DNA of 15,413 nucleotides from Chlamydomonas sphaeroides. Taxonomy: Eukaryota; Chlorophyta; Chlorophyceae; Chlamydomonadales; Chlamydomonadaceae. The notes below the pieces were generated by a model, which ran no database searches, was not told where the DNA came from, and saw only the letters and a list, made by a program, of their open reading frames with translations. Where the stretch lies: positions 6,856 to 22,268 of the forward strand of contig BDDC01001296.1 in the NCBI GenBank assembly GCA_001662425.1, read 5' to 3'. Both the position numbers and the translations under genes were made by a program. Each line of letters begins with the position of its first letter. The stretch's first letter is position 1. Of this stretch, positions 1 through 8,296 are shown piece after piece.

Positions 1-1269
1 TGGTCCCGCCGCACCAGTGCCACGCAGGGCAGGCGTCTCACACCAGGCCTGGAGGCGCATCTCGAGTGGGCGCAGCCAGTCCCGGTGCTGCACCAGCAGC
101 ACGCACCACTGCTTGTCCGAGCAGCTCGCTAGGCTCCACCGCACAGTGTCGAAAAGCCAGTCATCCCCATACTCCTCCGTTGCAGCACCTTCGAAAGGTT
201 GCTGCTCCTGCCGCTGCCTGGCCGCCAACCAGTGCGCGTGGAGGATGTAGGCCAGCTCGTCGCCTGGGTGCAGCTTGGGAGGGTGTGGCTCATCCACGTC
301 CATCTCCTGGCGGCACGGCAGCCGAGTGACGGGGTCGCACACCCAGGTCAGGGCCGGCAGGTTGACCCTCTCGGTCACAATGTCAATCACCAACGGGGGC
401 CCCTCAGGGCCTGGCGCTTCAGCTGGTGCCACCGTGTCAGCGATGGTGTCGTCACCATAATCGGAGGAATCATCCAATGGCGTCTCCTGGTGCTCATCAT
501 CCTCCTTGGCCCAGGCTCCGTCCTCCTCGTCTTCACCATCATGGGCGGCATCGTCCCCTCCATCTGGGTCATCATCGCCGCCGCCTGAGCTGTTGCTGCC
601 AGCCTTGGAGCCTCCATCGCTGTTGGAGTCGTCAGAGCTGTTGCCCGGCTCGCCTCCGTGCCCTCTGCTGGGTGGCAATCGCTGGGGTGGCGCCCGGGAC
701 GCGTTGCTGGAGTCAGCACCGTCGGCGCACGTGCGTTGAGGCGGTGGCATGGGCTTGCCGTTGGCGTCCTGCTGCTCGGCGGGCCCCTCCTCGGGCTCTC
801 CGCCTTCCTCGTCCGACCACACGTCGGACGTGCAGGACGCAAACTTGGCCTCATCATCGCTTGACAGGGCCTTGTAGACTCGCAGGTCGAGATCCATGCT
901 CATGTCGGACACCGTGTCGGGCTCTGGGATGGTGAGGTGCACGACGCAGGTGAAGCGCTGCCAGCCGCCTGCCATCTCCTTCTCGGCCTCGGTGATGGGA
1001 GGCGGCAGCACGGCCACGTTGTCTTGGGGCGTTGATGGCGGCAGATCCGGCGCTGGACGGTACACGCCCAGGGGCTGCCCGTCATCTGGCTTGATGCCAA
1101 AGCGGTCTCCCCAGGGGCTGGTGTCGCCGGGGCTGGTGTTGCAGGGCGGCCGCCGGTTGCATTCCCCCCCCAGCTTCTGCACCGAGGTGTAGGAGGTGAA
1201 GCAGCTGACAACCACCTGGACGTGACGCCCGACGCAATGCAGCCAGCCCTGCCTTGTCGCTGGTGTTGA
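1..1269 (-). CDS. Acidic open frame downstream of the protease, copy 1 (partial, open at left edge)
   Basis: The frame has no stop for 423 codons, from just below a TGA at 1270-1272 to the window edge, in a region where other frames are broken. The first part has scattered cysteines and a run of T/S/P (codons near 1200-950). A central stretch (about 445-640) is dominated by Asp, Glu, Ser and Gly. The last 100 codons are Trp/His-rich and look globular. It lies directly after the retropepsin-like domain and is entered from it by a frameshift near 1245-1270, so it is probably the linker between protease and reverse transcriptase of the same polyprotein. I do not recognise a family. It has no start codon of its own that must be used; ATGs at 903-901 and 897-895 are in frame but internal. 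Confidence 0.55.
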
Positions 1270-1890
1270 TCAGCACGGGCGTCAGGGGGATGGAGGCAAG
1301 GCAGCGCAGGTGAGCGAGGATGTTGGGGAAGTAGTGAAACTGAGTGATGGGCCACCGGGTGAGGAAGTCCATCAACATCAGCGTCTGCTCGTTGCCCAAC
1401 ACGAACTAGAAGACTAGAAGAGTTGGGCGCCACGATGAGTGTCTTCATGAGCACAAAGCTGGTGCTGTGGGGTGTGCCAAACAGCATGGCGACCCTGATG
1501 TCGGTCGGATCCAGCTTGTACAGGGGCTCATCGTTGCCCTCCAGCACCATCGTCAGCTTGATGTCGGTGCGGCAATACTTGAGGCCCAGCGTGTTGACCA
1601 CGTCCCAAGTGATCAGGTTGACGTTGGCGCTGTTGTCACGCAGCGTGCGGACGTAGTGACGCTTTTTGCCCAGCGTCAGCAGCGCCATGGTGTAGAGCAG
1701 CAGGTGGAACATGTTCACACGTGCCAGCACGTAGGCGTGCAGCAAGGGGTTGTTGCAAATGAGGCGGTTGCGCAGGTGAGCGTCCATCTCCGCATAGTCC
1801 TGCACCTGCACCCGTGTGCAGGCGACCACGTATTGCAAGCCGTTCTTGCTGCAGAACACCTCGATCGGGTCGTCCGTGCTGGGCCGCCGT
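1263..1890 (-). pseudogene. Retropepsin-like aspartic protease domain, copy 1 (degenerate, frameshifted)
   Basis: Retropepsins cleave Gag-Pol polyproteins. Here a beta-strand-like lead-in (YTMALLTLGKKRHYV) precedes LRDNSANVNLI, then DVVNTLGL, matching the usual arrangement of hydrophobic strand, D-T/S-G-A, and 'xLGL'. The catalytic triplet is D-N-S (codons 1637-1629) rather than DTG or DSG. Downstream, FVLGNEQTLMLMDFLTRWP resembles the C-terminal 'ILGxDFL' strand of the family, but it lies in another frame after a TAG and next to an 8-base tandem duplication (1405-1420). The domain is therefore split at about 1405-1425. The active-site change and the broken frame both argue against activity. 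Identification is by pattern only; the fold was not modelled. Confidence 0.6.
1405..1420 (+). repeat. 8-base tandem duplication inside the copy 1 protease
   Basis: ACTAGAAG occurs twice back to back. It lies exactly where the protease sense changes frame on the minus strand and contributes the TAG in the second frame. It does not alone account for the shift, so another indel must be nearby. Confidence 0.7.
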
Positions 1891-2383
1891 TGTGCTGCCT
1901 GTCGTCGGTGTCGCCGCCCAGATCCGGTGGCAGCGGGCAGCCATGCAGCGCAGCCGCCAGGCCGATGAGTTGCCGCTGGACGTCGTGCCGCATGCGTGCC
2001 TGCTCTTGCAGCACCACTTGCAGGTGCAGCTCGTCGCACTGTGATAGTGTTGGCTGGCTGCCTTCAGTGTTGGGGGCGTCATAGACGCATTCTGCGCACT
2101 GCGCGTCCGTTGGCCAGCCGTCCGAGCAGGCTGACTGGTCTTCCATGGCCGCCAACACGCGGAGCTCCTCCGCCGTGTCAACCGGTGCACTAGGGCCGGG
2201 CTGCTCCTCCACAGCTGGCCAGTGCATCATGTGCAATGCTCAGTGCTTGCAGCGTGTTGGCGCCGGACATAGTGACGGTGATGGCAACGTCGACGGCAGC
2301 CGGGCACTGGGGCTGCAGTGCTCGCCGCCCGACGTACTTGCTCGACGCCCCGAGGTCCGTCGGCGCGGGCGTCGGCTCGAAGC
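1891..2383 (-). pseudogene. Degraded pre-protease coding region, copy 1
   Basis: Coding-like sequence survives here in pieces. One frame (about 2239-1891) reads a Cys/Gln-rich segment with an amphipathic stretch (QVVLQEQARMRHDVQRQLIGL) that could be helical, then shifts frame into the retropepsin block near 1890. Just upstream (about 2385-2180) a different frame holds a short coherent piece containing DVAITVTMSGANTLQALS, ended by a TAG. I recognise no domain. It is placed in the element because it lies between Gag and protease on the same strand with no sign of an insertion. At least two frame changes are needed to read through. Confidence 0.4.
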
Positions 2384-3456
2384 CTACGGGCGCAGGTTGC
2401 CCCCCAGCGTGGTGAACACCGCCGGGTTGTCCTGGGCATCGGCTGGCTCCGTCAGTATCGGGAAGAACCCGGGCAGTGGCGGCAGCATGACGTCGTCCGC
2501 CGGCGCCCGCTGCTTAAGGGCACGCATCCGGCCCAGCAGCCAAAGGAACGGCTCATCACCTGTGGCATGTGGTGTAGTGCCCTCAGCGGCCGCCACCTCG
2601 GCGGGCGGCGGGCAGCACTGCCGTGACGCACGCGGGGAAGGTGCGGGTGCCTGCCGAGGCTGGCGGCTCGACGGCCGGCAGTGCGGCACCACGCCACGCT
2701 GCTGCTGGTGTTGACAGCTCCTGCCCCTCTGCGAGCGCATCAGCGGCGGCAGCGCGGGCTCGCTGCTCCGTCAGCGTGAACAGCTCCCTGCCCCGCCGTG
2801 CCTGGTTGGTGAGCACCACACGGCAGTCGACGTGCGGCCTCTCCAGCAGCATCACCGAAACGGGGGCAGCATCTGCCCTAGCGGCCTCAATGATGCCGGC
2901 CTGCGCCTCCTCACGCGCATGCTGGGTGTCGATGTCGACGAGCCCGGTCGTCCAGAGCCAGCGTCGGGACTCCGTGCTGTTCCCCGAGGTCGGCCCGCCC
3001 GTTGTTGGCTCGGCAAGGTGTGCGTCGGCCTGGGCCGGCTGCACAGGCAGCTTGCCAAGGTCCAGCACGGCCAGGTAGGGTCCCATGCGCTTCTCGACCG
3101 AGTGCCACAACTCCTCGCGGCGCTGCCGCTGGCGCTGCTCCGCCTCCAACTGGGTGGCGGCAAATTGTCGCCCAATCCGTGCAGGGCTCAGCCGCAGCGG
3201 ACACCAGTCCGTGCCGCGCCAGTGTAGCGTGGATGGCTCGCGTGACCATGGCGTGGCGGCTCTCCAGGCCGCCGGCCGGCAAGGCGGCCGCCGCTGTGGC
3301 GGCGCCGTGCGGGAAGGTCGTCTCATGCTCTCCCTCGTCGTCTGACGTAATGACCTGCCATGCTCCCCCGCCCCCAGCAGCGTTCGTGTAGCTGCTGTAG
3401 GTGTCGTAGTTGTCATCTTCCAGCGAGCAGTCATCCTCGTGGAAGTTGCCACTGCC
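2384..3456 (-). pseudogene. Post-Gag linker region, copy 1 (three frames, unknown domain)
   Basis: Immediately after the TAA at 3457-3459 that ends the Gag frame, the same frame continues open with an acidic/Tyr-rich segment (EDDNYDTYSSYTNAAGGGG), then Ala-rich sequence and a plausible helix (RHAMVTRAIHATLARHGLV). Near 3165-3150 the sense passes to a second frame with a strongly basic, Glu/Arg/Gln-rich coiled-coil candidate (EAEQRQRQRREELWHSVEK) and a further helical region (about 2900-2680). Near 2600 it passes to a third frame (EPFLWLLGRMRALKQRAP), ending at a TAG just below 2384. No known domain was recognised. Copy 2 has nothing similar after its Gag, so this region belongs to a different downstream module. 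Confidence 0.45.
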
Positions 3457-5668
3457 TTACACCACCGCCGCGGTGGAGCGCCGCAGTGGGGGTAGGCTGC
3501 CCTGGCTGTTGCCGATGTAGTGGCCCTGCTGTGGTGGCGGCTTGCGTCCCGGTGTGGGCTCACGCGGCGGCCGCGAGCTGGCTCGCAGTTCCCTCAGCTC
3601 CTCCTGCATCCTCCGGTAGCTGGGGCACTCGCCTGGCGGGTGACGGTGGCCTCAGGTGGAGCAGTCGGGGCCCCAGTCATTGCGGTAGCGCCCATCTCCA
3701 CGGCCGCCGCCACGGCCATCACCGTGGCCATCATTGCGGCCGTCGTGACAGCTGTCCCCACGGCCGTCACCGCAGCGGTCATCACCGTGTTGGTCGTAGC
3801 TGCGCTCACCTCGGCAGTCGTCACCGCGCTCACCATGGTGGTCGTCGCCGCCTGTCCAAGGGCCCTGGTCGCGGCGCGGGTTGCTCTGGCCGCCCCCACC
3901 GTTGCCGCTGGCGCCACTGCCACGGTGGCTGCCTCCGCCACCACCACCATAGCTGCGGCCCACGGACGGCTGGCGGCTGTCCTGTGTGGCGCACCGGTTG
4001 GCGCCTGGCGGGCCGAGCTGCCAGCGCTGGGTGGCCGCCGGTGGCGGCGGCGCCGCTGCAGGAGGGGCATGGTCATCGACCGTGGCAAAAGCTAACCAGG
4101 GGTCGTAACCGTCGTTGCACCCGTTGCGGTCCCTGCCACCTGGAGCGTGGCCGCGCCTCCCGGGGCTCCTGGTCGCTGAACATCATGCGGGCGGTTGACA
4201 GGCCCGGCGGCTGCAGGTGGGGTGACCGATAGCGCAGCGGCTCAGGCGTGACTGCACGTGGTGGTGGCTGCTGCTTCTTGGGGTTGGGCGGCACCCAGCA
4301 GGCATCGGCCAGCTCCCAGAAGTTGAAGTTGCTGAAGTGGGTGTAGTAGTCAGCCGGCTTCACGCCGCACAGCAAGGCAGGGTCGTTCTGCAGCAGCTGC
4401 ATGACGCCCGGTGGCAGGTGATCAAAGAAGTGCTGCGCAAAGTGCGCCCGCTCACCCTCCGGCATCACGGCCAGCAAGGTCTCGAACTGGCCCCACAGCA
4501 TGCCAGGGGCGTCCATAGCCCCGGGCAGTGTTGGCAGGTCATCGTACACCTTGCGACGAATCTCACGCGCAAACTTGAGGTCCAGCTCGGCCACCCAGCA
4601 CGCCAGCACCAGGTCGCTGAAGAACTAGTTCATGGGGACGCCCACAGCGGCGGTGCGGGCTTGGTGATGTCGGTGCACCTCCTCCATGATACGCTTGTGC
4701 TGTCCTTGAGCCCATCGGCCATACGCGCAGCCTGCGTTGGGCAGCTGCTGCAGCGCCGCAATGGCCAGGCTGGCGTCGCCGCACCCTTGTAGGTCCGAGC
4801 GCGCCTGCACTCGCAGCAGCCGGTCATGTGCGCCTTCCAGTGCCGATCACGACTGCGTGTATGCCTCCGCGTTGATCTTGCTGAGGTGCAGCGGTGCTGT
4901 TGACAACTCGCCCTCCCAGACCTCCTTGCCATGCACGACGGGCAGGGTGCTGGAGGTCAGGGCCACCGCCATTTGTGCGTTGGGCGGCGGCTCTGGGGGT
5001 GCTGGCGGCGGCGGCGCGGCCGGAGGCGCAGCGGGTGGCGCACCCAGCGGTGCCGGCTGCACAGCGGCAGGATGGGCAACGGTGACGGGCGGCTGCTGCA
5101 CCGCAATCAGGGGCACCTGGGCCAGCAGCGGCGCAGCCGGCGGCGCAACGGGCGGCGCACCCAGCGGTGCCTGCTGCATGCCGGTGGGCTGGGCCAGCAC
5201 GGCCGCAACGGGCGGCGGCGGCGCTGGCAGCGGTGGGGGCTGCTGGGCCGGATCAGGCAGAGGCAGAGGTGGCGGCAGGGGAGCTGCCGCTGCTAGGTGC
5301 GGTACTATCGGTGGCACTGCTTCGGTGGGCACCGCCAACGGGTTGGCGGTGGCGGCCATTGCCTGGGCCGCCGCTTGCTGCTGCACGGCTGCTTGCTGCT
5401 GTGTGGCCGCGGCTGCTAACGCCTGCAGCTGTTGATTAAGGTCCATCACGGCTCCGGCTGCTTGGGCTTGGAGCGCTATGAGCGCCGCAGATGCTAGGCC
5501 GAGTGCACACGCGGGCTGTGGCCTTACTTGTTCTGGACCGTTGACCTCGTCTCTGGCTTCCTGTTGCCGATTGCAAGGCAGGCTGTTCACACTGCCGGCC
5601 GCAGACACCGACGGGCTGTGGAACACGTCGGGGTCCTCCGAACTACTGGATGAAGCGACCGTCGGCAT
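3457..5668 (-). pseudogene. Gag polyprotein pseudogene, copy 1
   Basis: Gag would form the particle and bind the RNA. The start is either ATG 5668-5666 (MPTVASSSSSEDPD) or the more conserved ATG 5446-5444 (MDLNQQLQ). Order: Gln/Ala-rich helix; long Pro/Ala-rich region; capsid-like part with TAPLHLSKINAEAY and, later, FFDHLPPGVMQLLQNDPALLC; basic linker; Gly/Arg/Asp-rich RGG-like tract; CCHC zinc knuckle at 3663-3625. Lesions seen against copy 2: TGA at 4847-4849 (copy 2 has CGA), TAG at 4625-4627 (copy 2 has GAG), a 14-base deletion near 4141-4147 shifting frame, and TGA at 3652-3654 replacing the second Cys of the knuckle. The first two stops leave the frame unchanged on either side. The gene ends at TAA 3457-3459. 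Role is inferred from composition, the knuckle and its position before protease/RT. Confidence 0.75.
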
Positions 5669-6234
5669 GCGGCATGGCGGGCCGAGGGGTCGGCTGGCGG
5701 CCGGGCACGGAAGCAGCAGGGGCTGGAGGCTGGGCGAGCACCTGACCAACGAAAGCTGCAGCACCGCTGGCGGACAACGGGCGGGGCGCCCTACGCTCTG
5801 GGTCTGACGGACTGGCCTCCGATGCATGGCGCCCACGGGCAGGAGACGCACACGGGGCGCTGACGGCACGCAGCTGCAACGGTGCGGGTGCTGCTCCAGT
5901 GAGGCTGCACGTGCGAGTCGAGACCCCTCCCTCGGGCTGCGCGGCAGGCGGCAGTGGCACGAAAACAGGTGGGGGAAGCGCTGCTGTGTCAGCCTCGAAC
6001 GTGGGGTTCAGGTACTGGCTAGCGGCCAGCTTGCCGGATGGAGGTGGAGGAGAACTGAGAAAGAGAGAGAAGGAAGCAACAAAGCAAAGCCGGTTGTTAA
6101 AAGGTAGGCCAGCACCCGACGGGGCGGCTCCTTTGATTGGTGCACAGCAGTGACCAGTCTGGCTTGCCAGCAACGAGCAGAGAGCAGCGACAGGTCCTGA
6201 CGGCCCCAACAGCACAGCACCACAGAGATTCGGG
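3601..6234 (-). repeat. Left arm of head-to-head inverted repeat (leader plus gag)
   Basis: This arm corresponds in inverted orientation to 8297-10860. Long identical blocks are visible, for example a 26-base block around 6143-6168 that matches 8367-8392 exactly in reverse complement. Indels between arms include an 86-base segment present only here (5523-5608), a 14-base loss here (near 4141), and a 5-base and a 1-base loss in the other arm. The inner ends are about 2.06 kb apart. Confidence 0.85.
5669..6234 (-). other. 5' leader / possible LTR part, copy 1
   Basis: This is the stretch between the end of similarity to copy 2 and the first Gag ATG. It contains the conserved 26-base motif (6143-6168), and a pyrimidine-rich tract on the coding strand followed by CAG (6078-6055) that resembles a 3' splice site. 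A long frame, open in both copies, encodes a peptide around SGKLAASQYLNPTFEAD. Whether this is an LTR, an untranslated leader, or an N-terminal coding extension cannot be told, because the second LTR lies outside the window. No convincing tRNA primer-binding site was found. Confidence 0.5.
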
Positions 6235-6395
6235 CGCCGGCATGAATGCTCAACCTCCCCAGGCAACGACCAGTCTGGGTCGCCGGGTACTGTTTTCCAA
6301 CCGTTTGCAAACAACCACACAGCAGTGACCAGACTGGTTTGCCGGGCAACCCTGGACAGGGCCACGCAGCCGCATGCGGTGACAAGACTCGCACA
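6143..6395 (-). repeat. Degenerate tandem array of a quasi-palindromic GTGACCAGNCTGG motif
   Basis: Two strong copies on the + strand (6143-6168 and 6318-6345) share 24 of 26 bases around CAGTGACCAG(T/A)CTGG(C/T)TTGCC. A third is at 6261-6286 with core CCAGTCTGG at 6270. Weaker relatives lie near 6213-6240 and 6374-6394. Spacing is about 46-70 bases. The core CCAGNCTGG is palindromic apart from its centre. Copy 2 keeps only the copy closest to gag (8367-8392). The position upstream of gag fits promoter or enhancer repeats in an LTR; this is inference. Confidence 0.5.
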
Positions 6396-6608
6396 CCCAA
6401 ACGCAGGAACCGCAGGCACACCTGCCGTAGCACGCCAAATGAGGCCATGTCAATAGGCTGAACGCTGGCGCCGATAGATGTGCAATAGGGCCATCAGGCC
6501 ACCCTGGTAGGGTGAAGGAGGAAACGAAGTGAACCAAAACACGTGAATCAAACCGAAACGAAAACCGCCTGACCCCGGGGTCAGTCGGCCGAGAGCTCAG
6601 AGGGCCCT
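6235..6608. other. Spacer between copy 1 and the orphan gene
   Basis: No gene is supported here. The left part holds the upstream units of the motif array. The right part (about 6520-6566) is unusually A-rich, with imperfect direct repeats GTGAACCAAAAC / GTGAATCAAACC and a CACGTG at 6540-6545. It is followed by a perfect 16-base palindrome at 6569-6584 (CTGACCCCGGGGTCAG). If the orphan gene is real, this is its 3' untranslated side; I see no TGTAA-type polyadenylation signal on the minus strand. Confidence 0.5.
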
Positions 6609-7870
6609 CTACTGGCTGCCAGCCCCGGTAACGCCGGGCCGGTTCTGGAAGGTGGCCTTGACAGCCTCTGTCATCTGCTCTGCCGACGGCAGCCACGCGC
6701 CGCCAATCTTCTCACTGTCCGTGTAGGGGCGAGCCACCTGGTAGACGCAGAGCATGCCCTCGAGAGGCAGGCGGCTCAGCATCAGCACTATCAGTGACTG
6801 CAGGTAAGAGCATGAGAGCTCCATTCGTGCCTCGCCGCCCTTGCATGCCTGGTGCGCGTGTCCAACGAGGAAGCTCGCCACCTGGGCACCGCCGGCTCCT
6901 GGCTGACTGCCTCCTCACTGAGCGGGTTGCTCCTGAGCACGCGCTCCACACAGCACTGCACGGACGCCTCCAGGTTGGGTGCGTGGCGGGCCTCCACGCA
7001 GAAGCTGGAGAAGGGGTACGAGCCGGACAGCTCGCACACGAGGGCCCACGTCGCCGAGCACATCTTTAGCATGGGCTCCTCCTGCTCCGCCTCCTCGTCT
7101 GAGTATGGTTGCGCATCCAGGCCCGTGAGGAAGCACAGGCCACGGATAATCTCAGTCCGGGTGAAGCCGCCAACCAGGGTGCCGTTCTTGGCCGCCACGA
7201 GCTTCAGCAGGAAGCGGATCAGCGGGCACGTTGGCAGGTTATGCGCACTGCTGAAGTCACACAGGCAGCCGAGGCACTGACGGCTGCCCTTGGGGCCGTG
7301 TGTCACCACCATGCACACTTGGCCGGCCGTCGTTGAGCCGACCAAACGCATGTTGGTTGGGTGCCGCATTGTCTTGCCGCTGCAGCTGAGCAAGCGCTGT
7401 CCGAGGCGCAGTTCTGGGGTCTCCATGGGCTCCGACGCCGTGGCGCCAGCGAGCGCACCGCCGGCGCTCGAGCTGGCGGGCTGCGGCAACAACAGTCCAT
7501 CTGCCAGCTGCTGCACGCTGCACTGGAGGTACTCCGTGTACTCCTCAGCGTCATACTTATTCTCAGTGCTGCCGTCATAATCGGTGGCGTCGACGCCTGC
7601 TGCGCCGTAGGAGGCACCTGGATCTCCGGGGTCGCCTGGGTCAACGTGGCCGGCTGAGCCGGCCGGCGCGTGGGCATGGCGCGATGCTGCCTGGGCCCAC
7701 TCCAGCTCGTCACTGTAGTCCTGCAGTGAGTTGAGGTAGGTGGCTGACATGCAGCCAAGGTCGACCCGCGGTCGAAGGTCACAGCCGTACTCGCGGGCCA
7801 CGTCGTGGAAGCACTCACAGGAGTGGAAGTCGTGCGAGTTGCTGGAGCACCAGGGGCACCACCAGCGCAT
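6609..7870 (-). CDS. Hypothetical zinc-knuckle protein (orphan, probable frameshift)
   Basis: The frame is open from a TAG at 8135-8137 down to 6791; the first ATG in it is 7870-7868. Directly after it is WWCPWCSSNSHDFHSC, an exact C-x2-C-x4-H-x4-C zinc knuckle (7858-7817). An acidic, Gly/Pro-rich linker with DPGDPGDPG follows. A second Cys/His cluster, CLGCLCDFSSAHNLPTC (7276-7226), comes next, and then a globular-looking part rich in Leu, Cys and Glu. Near 6920-6870 the sense seems to pass to another frame, which gives a coherent C-terminus (ELSCSYLQSLIVLMLSRLPL) ending at TAG 6611-6609. This implies a 1- or 2-base indel or an unrecognised short intron. The family is unknown. It may be a host gene, or a gag-like fragment of a third element. 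It shows no similarity to either neighbouring element beyond the knuckle pattern. Confidence 0.5.
7817..7858 (-). other. CCHC zinc knuckle motif in the orphan gene
   Basis: Cys codons are at 7858-7856 and 7849-7847, His at 7834-7832 and the last Cys at 7819-7817, giving C-x2-C-x4-H-x4-C. This spacing is typical of nucleic-acid-binding knuckles in retroviral-type Gag and in cellular RNA-binding proteins. Confidence 0.75.
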
Positions 7871-8296
7871 CTTGCTGTCATCACGGTGAGAGTGCTTGCT
7901 CTGGCTGGCGGTGGAGGTGCCGCTGCTGTGCGAAGGGGAAGCACGTCCCAACACAAAATACGGCCCACCGCTGGCGCCGGCTCCACCACCAGGCGTGTAC
8001 TGGTTGGGCCCGAAGTGGCCAGAGCGGCTGGGCGCATATGGTGAGGTGGCGCCATTCCTGATGAGGAGGTGTGAGCAGGGACGCGAATAGGGAGAGCGAA
8101 TCTGCCTGCATAGATACTTGCTGCAGGTGTGCTGCTAGCGACCTCCTGCTGTGTTTGGGTCAGAGCCAGAGTAGCCTGAGCCCTAGGTTTGGAGCGCGCA
8201 GCAGCGCAACACGTGCGACATGCCAGGCTACGAGAGCCCGCCTCTGTCAACGTATTCTGAGGACTTCACGTTCCACCTTCTGTGCCCTTCTATGCA
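7871..8296. other. Spacer between the orphan gene and copy 2
   Basis: On the minus strand the orphan-gene frame stays open through 8134 and encodes a Gly/Ser/Pro-rich stretch (RSGHFGPNQYTPGGGAGASG) without an ATG. The real gene may therefore start further upstream or have an upstream exon. On the plus strand a small frame starts at ATG 8220 and ends at TGA 8319-8321 (33 codons), crossing the point where similarity to copy 1 begins. It is too short to call. No promoter element is recognised. Confidence 0.4.

Larger units (their letters stand above)
1..6234 (-). mobile_element. Ty3/gypsy-like LTR retrotransposon, copy 1 (partial, decayed)
   Basis: Reading from high to low coordinates, this element has a leader, a proline/glutamine-rich Gag with capsid-like and CCHC regions, a frameshifted linker, a retropepsin-like domain and an acidic open frame cut by the window edge. 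The 5' limit at 6234 is where similarity to copy 2 stops; it is not a proven LTR end, and copy 1 may extend further through the motif array up to about 6390. No reverse transcriptase or integrase is seen, because the window ends before them. Assignment to Ty3/gypsy rests on the Gag shared with copy 2, which is followed by a gypsy-type RT. Multiple stops and frameshifts make it a pseudo-element. Confidence 0.8.

Noticed and set aside
199..935. Plus-strand frames rich in Ser/Pro/Arg at the left edge
   Set aside because: They are complementary shadows of the acidic minus-strand frame, since GAT/GAC/GAG runs read backwards give Ile/Val/Leu/Ser.
3652..3654. TGA in place of the second Cys of the copy 1 Gag knuckle, as possible selenocysteine
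   Set aside because: Green algae do use selenocysteine, but copy 2 has a plain Cys codon here, the same gene has other stops and a frameshift, and I see no SECIS-like hairpin. A nonsense mutation is the simple reading.
3594..4088. Ala/Thr/Val-rich minus-strand frame overlapping the Gag C-terminus
   Set aside because: It is the shifted-frame shadow of the Gly/Arg/Asp-rich tract; the knuckle and RGG pattern in the other frame are the meaningful ones.
6057..6078. Purine tract AGAAAGAGAGAGAAGGAAG as a retroelement polypurine tract
   Set aside because: It is purine only on the strand opposite to copy 1's coding strand and lies at the 5' side of gag, whereas a polypurine tract sits just before the 3' LTR on the coding strand.
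6569..6584. Perfect 16-base palindrome CTGACCCCGGGGTCAG as a terminator or regulator site
   Set aside because: No T-run or paired copy accompanies it, bacterial-type terminators do not apply here, and single GC-rich palindromes of this size occur by chance.
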